This document shows, piece by piece, positions 59,484-64,000 of a DNA stretch of 64,000 nucleotides; positions within the stretch are counted from its first letter, which is position 1, and each line of letters begins with the position of its first letter. Both the position numbers and the translations under genes were made by a program. Under the pieces are notes generated by a model. The model was given only the letters and a program-made list of their open reading frames with translations. It did not search any database and was not told the origin of the DNA. Origin of the DNA: Brevibacterium sp. S111 (GTDB lineage Bacteria; Actinomycetota; Actinomycetes; Actinomycetales; Brevibacteriaceae); the NCBI RefSeq assembly GCF_004745075.1, contig NZ_RHFH01000015.1:19142-83141 (forward strand), written 5' to 3'.

Positions 59484-61448
59484 TCAGTCACACTCGCAGG
59501 AGTGCCCGCCGGACTCGGTGCCGCAGTGGGCCGACTTCGGCCGGGGCACGTCGAGTGCGGGATTCTCGTCGAAGAAGCCATAGGGTTTCATCGTGAAACC
59601 GAGGCGGTCGACGGGCATGATCGGCCAGTCCTCCGGTCGGGGGAAGTGCGTCATCGCGAACGCCGCCCACACGACGATGTCATCGCCGTCGACCGGGCGC
59701 TGCTGCTCGACCCACTGCGTGATCGTCCCATTGCCCGGGTTCTGGTTCGGATACGTCCCCGAGGGGAAACGCTCGTCCGCATCGAAGCGCGTCAGCCACA
59801 TGTGCTTCGATCCGAATCCTGCTCGCTTCGAGATCGACGAGCCCTCGGCGGCCATCATCGTCGGTTCGTCGGGCACGTGCAGTTCATAGCCGACCGGGAA
59901 CCCGTGACGATTCTGCTTCTCCGGATTGACGATGTGCCAGACTCTGCCCGCCTCACCATTCGCGGTGCGTCCGCCCTCTGCGGTGAGACGGGTGAGCTTC
60001 TTGGTGAAGGCATTACCATAGGGGTTGTCCTCACCGAAGGGCACGCGCACGGCCTCCTGCTCGTCGACGGCGTTGGCGATGCCATCGACCTGCATGTCGA
60101 GCCGGGCGCAGAACATGTGCTGGTGGAACGGCATGCCAAGGCCCTCATCGCCCAACGGTGACGACCAGCGCTGCCGCTGAGCCTCGTCGCCGTAGGCAGC
60201 CGTGTAGACGATGCCGGTGGCCTTGCACTCGAGTTCGATCGTGCCGTCGAGGTAGAGGTACCAGTAGAAGCCGTAGTCGTAGTTGCCGACGGTGATGAAG
60301 AAGGAGATGACGAGGCGGCGGTTGCGGCGCACATCGACGGCGCCGGTGAATTCGTCGGTGTGCTTGAACAGGATCCCGGCATCCTCTTCGTGGATGCAGA
60401 TGGCGTTCGTGATCGTGTGCGCATGCCCCTGATCATCGGCGAGCACCGCGTCCGAGTAGTGGATCTCGCCGAGGCAGTCGCAGCCCAGTTCGAGTGAGTT
60501 CGTGTTCTTGCCCATCGAGTACTCGCCGGCGTCGAAGTAGTTCTGCCAGAAGCGCACCGGGCTGGGGTCGCCGTAGGGCACGACCATCTCCGCCACCGAG
60601 GCGCGGTAGACGATGGGGCGGCGCTCGCCCTCGTCATCGAAGCTGATCTGATGGAGGACCAGCCCTTCGACCGGATCGAAGCCGAGTCGGACCTGCCACT
60701 TCTCCCAATCGAGGACATCCCCGTTCAGGGTGAAGCTCGCGCCCTCGGGCTGGGTGATCTCGATCGGCTTCTGTGTCGTCCGCGGCTTGGGAAGCCAGGA
60801 ATCGAGATGGTAGTCGAAGCGCTCCTGGGGCACGGGCACGATGTCGGTATCGACGACCTCGACGACCTCACCGGTGTTGAGGTCGAGATAGGCCACGAGC
60901 CCCTCGAGCGGGTGCGCCCACGCATTGTCCTGCGGGTCCAACTGGATGAACGTCGAACCGCGTACGAGGCGGCGGCCGGCCTCGCCGGGAATGTCGAAGC
61001 ATCCGGCGGAGAGCGCGCAGATGCGCACGGTCTCGACATCGGTGATGCCGCGAGCTGCGACGGCCGCCCGCCACGTCGCGTCGTTGCGGATCATCTGCTC
61101 GGCTTCTTCGTACTCGGTCATCGTGATCGGGGCTTGCCCCTCGGCCGCGACATCGAGCACACGGGCGAAGAGGACCTTGCGCTCGGTCAGCGAGACGAGG
61201 AGCTCCGCCTGCTCCCCGGTGTCGCGATCGATGATGAGCGAGCGCACGCGGCGGTCGAGGTCGGTGGCACCTGCGATGACCTCGCGCTTATCCGGTTCGA
61301 CGAGGCTGACGAGAGCGAACAGCGTCTGTTCGCTCACGTGGCCGGCATCGACGATGATGGCCCGGTTGAGCTCGATCTCCTCACCGGTCAGGCGGTCGAG
61401 GGGATGTGCAGTCGAAGTGCCGACGGTGGTCGTTGTCGGTGCAGTCAT
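59484..61448 (-). CDS. Copper-containing primary-amine oxidase
   Basis: 654 residues from ATG 61448, the normal length for bacterial enzymes. The topaquinone Tyr390 stands in the N-Y-D-Y consensus of VGNYDYGFYWY; copper ligands are expected in HQHMFCARLDM and the later MTHFPRPEDWPIMPVD. It oxidises primary amines (phenethylamine, tyramine or histamine type) to aldehydes, releasing ammonia and hydrogen peroxide. Permease (61454-63010) and enzyme form an operon with a 5-base gap; TetR is divergent. The ammonia and aldehyde could feed general metabolism. Confidence 0.92.
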   Translation of the reverse strand: MTAPTTTTVGTSTAHPLDRLTGEEIELNRAIIVDAGHVSEQTLFALVSLVEPDKREVIAGATDLDRRVRSLIIDRDTGEQAELLVSLTERKVLFARVLDVAAEGQAPITMTEYEEAEQMIRNDATWRAAVAARGITDVETVRICALSAGCFDIPGEAGRRLVRGSTFIQLDPQDNAWAHPLEGLVAYLDLNTGEVVEVVDTDIVPVPQERFDYHLDSWLPKPRTTQKPIEITQPEGASFTLNGDVLDWEKWQVRLGFDPVEGLVLHQISFDDEGERRPIVYRASVAEMVVPYGDPSPVRFWQNYFDAGEYSMGKNTNSLELGCDCLGEIHYSDAVLADDQGHAHTITNAICIHEEDAGILFKHTDEFTGAVDVRRNRRLVISFFITVGNYDYGFYWYLYLDGTIELECKATGIVYTAAYGDEAQRQRWSSPLGDEGLGMPFHQHMFCARLDMQVDGIANAVDEQEAVRVPFGEDNPYGNAFTKKLTRLTAEGGRTANGEAGRVWHIVNPEKQNRHGFPVGYELHVPDEPTMMAAEGSSISKRAGFGSKHMWLTRFDADERFPSGTYPNQNPGNGTITQWVEQQRPVDGDDIVVWAAFAMTHFPRPEDWPIMPVDRLGFTMKPYGFFDENPALDVPRPKSAHCGTESGGHSCECD

Positions 61449-61453
61449 GGTCT

Positions 61454-63010
61454 TCACATGCCTTTCTGTGTATCGAGTTTGCTGTCGAGAGCGGGGTCGA
61501 GGTCGTCGAGCAGATCCCGAGGATCGGCGGGTGTGGGGCGGAAGACGCGGACCCGGTGCCCGCGGACGTATCCGATCAGGGCCAGCGCGGCGAGGGCGCC
61601 GAGGGTGCCGAGAGTGAGGGCCGTGAACGGTCCCTGATCGACGCCCCATTCGTCGAGGAAGTTGTATTCCTGTCCGAAGAGCCGATCGAGGGTGCCGGGG
61701 AAGATCGCGACCCAGGATCCGAGCAGGATCCAGAGGAAGGCGACGCCGCCGAGGATGGTGAACCCGACATTGCCGACGGGCACCCGGAAGGGGCGTTCGA
61801 TGCCGGGATGCTTCCAGCGCAACTTGATGGCCGCGGGAATGATGAGCAAATAGCTGAGCAGGAAAGTCGAGATGGAGATCGAGAGGACGACCCCGAACAG
61901 TGCACCGGCGTCACCGCTGAGCTGCATGGCCGCGATGAGGAACACCGTGGCGACGGTGCCCGAGAGCAGATTGACGTTGACCGGGGTACCCAGTGTGCGC
62001 GAGATCTTGCCGAAGAAGCCTCCGAAGAACGCACCGTCGGCCGCGGTCAGTGCCTGCATCCGATCGCTCATGATCATCCACGCCGCGCCTTGAGAGGCGA
62101 GGATGATGACGAACATCAGCGCCGCGAGCACGACCATGATGTCAGCGGCGGGCCCATAGACAGTGAATACCGTCTGCACGGCGTCGAGGAGACCACCGAT
62201 GCCGGTGATCGTCTCGGTCGGCAACACGAGCAGCATGGCGAGGACCGGCAGGAGATAGCAGAGTGCGGAGATGAATCCAGAACGTGCGATCGCGACCGGG
62301 ATGTCCTTCTTCGGGTTCTTCATTTCGTCCGAGGCGCTGTTCGAGGCCTCGAACCCGAGGTAGGAGAAGAGCAGGAGCGGCACAAGCCCGAGGAAACCGC
62401 CGAGGCTGGGGCTGAAGTCCGAGAGGTGGAGAGGCTGAACTCCGTGCTGGGCGGCGTAGATGATCGTGGTGAAGAGGAAGAAAGCGATGAAGATGACCTT
62501 GAGCACGCCGCCGAGCGTGGGCAGCCACTTCGCCTTCGCCAGCGACAGAATCGCCGCGATCACCGTGATCCAGATGAAGACGATCTTGAAGATCCAGTCG
62601 CCGATCGACCCGGCCTCGAGCGGGCTGATGAACTGGTTCCATGTGCCGGTGGCGAGGAACGCCATCGAACCGCCGACCCATACGGGCTGGGTGACCCAGC
62701 TGAGGATCGAGGCGATCGCGCCGAACGGCCGGCCGAAGGCCTGGCGGACCCAGATATAGGCTCCGCCCTCACCGACGAAGGTGCTGCCGGTCTCGGCGAA
62801 GACGAGCGCGTAGGGCACGAGGAAGGAGATCGCGAGAACAAGAGTCCATGTGAAGGTCTCTGCGCCGAAACCTGCGGTCTCGGCGAGGACTTCAATGCTC
62901 AATACTGCCGACATGACGATGAGCACGATGTCGAATCGGCCGAGCGTCTTCTTCAGATGCTGCTTCTGTTCGTCCGCGTATGCGGTCGTGCGTTCAAGGG
63001 AAGACACCAT
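61454..63010 (-). CDS. APC-family amino acid/amine permease
   Basis: 518 residues from ATG 63010 (leader AAGGAGG). About 12 membrane segments; the APC pattern includes RFDIVLIVMSAVLSIEVLAETAGFGAETFTW, FAETGSTFVGEGGAYIWVRQAFGRPFGAIASILSW, LLLFSYLGFEASNSASDEMKNPKKDIPVAIARSGF and PVNVNLLSG. It is the upstream partner of the amine oxidase, so amine or amino-acid import for oxidation is likely. The substrate is not fixed by sequence. Confidence 0.9.
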   Translation of the reverse strand: MVSSLERTTAYADEQKQHLKKTLGRFDIVLIVMSAVLSIEVLAETAGFGAETFTWTLVLAISFLVPYALVFAETGSTFVGEGGAYIWVRQAFGRPFGAIASILSWVTQPVWVGGSMAFLATGTWNQFISPLEAGSIGDWIFKIVFIWITVIAAILSLAKAKWLPTLGGVLKVIFIAFFLFTTIIYAAQHGVQPLHLSDFSPSLGGFLGLVPLLLFSYLGFEASNSASDEMKNPKKDIPVAIARSGFISALCYLLPVLAMLLVLPTETITGIGGLLDAVQTVFTVYGPAADIMVVLAALMFVIILASQGAAWMIMSDRMQALTAADGAFFGGFFGKISRTLGTPVNVNLLSGTVATVFLIAAMQLSGDAGALFGVVLSISISTFLLSYLLIIPAAIKLRWKHPGIERPFRVPVGNVGFTILGGVAFLWILLGSWVAIFPGTLDRLFGQEYNFLDEWGVDQGPFTALTLGTLGALAALALIGYVRGHRVRVFRPTPADPRDLLDDLDPALDSKLDTQKGM

Positions 63011-63041
63011 CCACCTCCTTGTGAGTGGGCGTCCGATAGAG

Positions 63042-63065
63042 TTCTTTGAGTTACACCGTAAAGAA
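63042..63065. promoter_or_regulatory. Nested palindrome in the permease/TetR divergent region
   Basis: TTCTTT-N12-AAAGAA encloses the inner dyad TTAC-ACC-GTAA. It lies in the 137-base gap between the permease and the divergent TetR, as expected for the operator. Confidence 0.5.
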
Positions 63066-63147
63066 TTGCACGGGCGGCCGCCGATTGACAGAGGTACGGC
63101 CATACCGATCCGCGTTTGCCTGCATCACTTCAGGAGATAATGGGGCC

Positions 63148-63762
63148 ATGGCACGACCGAAGAATCAGGCGGGACGCCGTGCACAGCTGGTGCAGGCGGC
63201 GAAACAGGCGATCGCGCAGCGCGGACTCAACGGGCTGCGAACCATCGACGTGGCCGCGCACTCAGAGCTGGGTGCCGGGTCGGTGGCGTACTACTACCCC
63301 GACCTCGGAGACCTCGTGCGAGAAGTGCATGAGAACGCGGTGTCGCGGTTCTACTGGAACCGTCTCGACCACGGGATCGCAAGTGAGACCCCGGAGGCCA
63401 AGCTGGCCAGAATCATCCGCAGCGGCATCCCGCGCTCCCGCGACGACGTCGACTTCCAAGTGCTCAATGAGCTGCATACCCACGCGTACAGGGACGCATT
63501 CCACGCAGGGCTCATGGCGGAGATGTACCGACTCGAAGTCTCACTCTATGCCGCGGCCCTCAACGAGGGCGTCGAGGAGGGCGTATTCACGATGACACTG
63601 CCTGTGGGGACGGCCGCGAGTAACCTCGTGGCTCTCGAAGACGCCTACGGACTGCACTTCATGGGCGGAACACCGCTCGACGCTGATGACATCTTCCGAC
63701 TCATCGCGGCTAACGCCGAAGTGCTGACCGGGTGCCGGCTGGTGGAGGCGACATTAGGGTGA
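63148..63762 (+). CDS. TetR-family transcriptional regulator of amine catabolism
   Basis: 204 residues from ATG 63148 (upstream CAGGAGATAA). The N-terminal helix-turn-helix RRAQLVQAAKQAIAQRGLNGLRTIDVAAHSELGAGSVAYYYPDLGDLVREVHENAV is plainly TetR/AcrR. Divergent from the permease/amine-oxidase operon with the dyad at 63042-63065 between them; it is the likely repressor, released by an amine or aldehyde. Confidence 0.87.
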   Translation: MARPKNQAGRRAQLVQAAKQAIAQRGLNGLRTIDVAAHSELGAGSVAYYYPDLGDLVREVHENAVSRFYWNRLDHGIASETPEAKLARIIRSGIPRSRDDVDFQVLNELHTHAYRDAFHAGLMAEMYRLEVSLYAAALNEGVEEGVFTMTLPVGTAASNLVALEDAYGLHFMGGTPLDADDIFRLIAANAEVLTGCRLVEATLG

Positions 63763-63810
63763 CTGGATTGCACCTCATTTCTGCGCAGTCCAACCTCCTG
63801 TGAATGCAGT

Positions 63811-63842
63811 TCGGCGCCAGCTCGTGACGGAGCTGGCGCCGA
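63811..63842. terminator. Strong hairpin after the TetR gene
   Basis: TCGGCGCCAGCTC and its inverse (63811-63823 and 63830-63842) form a perfect 13-bp stem with a 6-base loop (GTGACG). It is GC-rich with no T-run, so termination is plausible but not proven; it lies 48 bases after the TetR stop. Confidence 0.4.
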
Positions 63843-63924
63843 GAACCGCATTGCGGTTGGCAGTTGCGCTTAACCTTGATCCACCGATGCGGGTAGCTGT
63901 TCAAAGCCGCGTGTGAAATGGAAA

Positions 63925-64000
63925 TGCCCCTCCTGAACTGGGAAAATGATGATGTCTAACGTCAACATTCCCGTTCAAGAAAGGGGCACCTCTCAGGTGC
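63925..64000 (+). other. Start of a short reading frame within hairpins, possible left end of another IS
   Basis: Three consecutive ATGs (63946, 63949, 63952) open the frame SNVNIPVQERGTSQV, cut by the window end. They lie inside a near-inverted repeat: TGCCCCTCCTGAACTGGGAA (63925-63944) against the sequence 63968-63988. A second hairpin GCACCT-CTC-AGGTGC follows (63986-64000). The pattern of inverted ends round a small start is like the terminus of an insertion sequence, but no transposase is visible, so this stays a suggestion. Confidence 0.3.

Overview
The window is high-GC DNA with dense, often overlapping genes (ATGA/GTGA junctions) and families typical of soil or surface Actinomycetota: PucR regulators, TAXI-TRAP transport, Arr, copper amine oxidase, DUF5134 and MMPL proteins. 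A Micrococcales genus such as Brevibacterium or Arthrobacter fits, but this is inferred from content and style only. I see no rRNA, tRNA or CRISPR array.

Region by region. 1-7667: C-terminal part of a SNF2 helicase; a TetR regulator divergent from a ketopantoate-reductase-like gene; a membrane protein/PadR pair; a His-rich membrane protein with a PepSY protein (metal-related). 7668-13435: a hydantoinase/oxoprolinase operon (hyuA, hyuB) divergent from a PucR regulator. hyuA carries a frameshift, and the operon ends in the C-terminal stub of a nitrilase followed by repeats that look like an old insertion-sequence end. 13531-19440: a class III aminotransferase with an APH-type kinase, a VanZ/RDD membrane protein and an MMPL exporter. 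19683-23128: a complete TAXI-TRAP transport operon. 23430-25884: MarR, pirin, GNAT and AhpD-like genes behind a strong palindromic operator. 25957-31016: Arr rifampin ADP-ribosyltransferase, a divergent Nramp-like transporter, a GNAT, a lower-GC DUF4190/DUF4352-like protein, and a MerR/aldo-keto reductase operon with a 19-bp-spacer promoter. 31258-35924: a CoA-dependent acid pathway (two acyl-CoA dehydrogenases, a MaoC/FAS1-like hydratase, a family III CoA-transferase) with a possible pseudoknotted RNA element inside it.

36011-54486 is the most coherent accessory region. It holds an N-acyl-D-amino-acid deacylase-like amidohydrolase, two penicillin-binding-type serine hydrolases (class C-like and class A-like), an oligopeptide-binding lipoprotein, a GNAT/N-acylamino-acid racemase pair, an S9 peptidase, a peptide ABC transporter with an OppC-OppD fusion, a TetR/amidase/alpha-beta-hydrolase operon and a PucR regulator. 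Together these read as import and salvage of D-amino-acid-containing or N-acylated peptides, with conversion of D- to L-amino acids.

54445-57214 is a degraded defence-like patch: a NERD-like gene fragment cut by a roughly 1-kb IS5-family element, an HNH endonuclease whose stop codon lies in the IS terminus, and a Nudix hydrolase. 57303-63762 holds a DUF2891 protein, a CHY zinc-finger protein, a His-rich DUF5134-like membrane protein, and an amino-acid permease/copper amine oxidase operon divergent from a TetR regulator. The last 80 bases look like the beginning of another mobile element.
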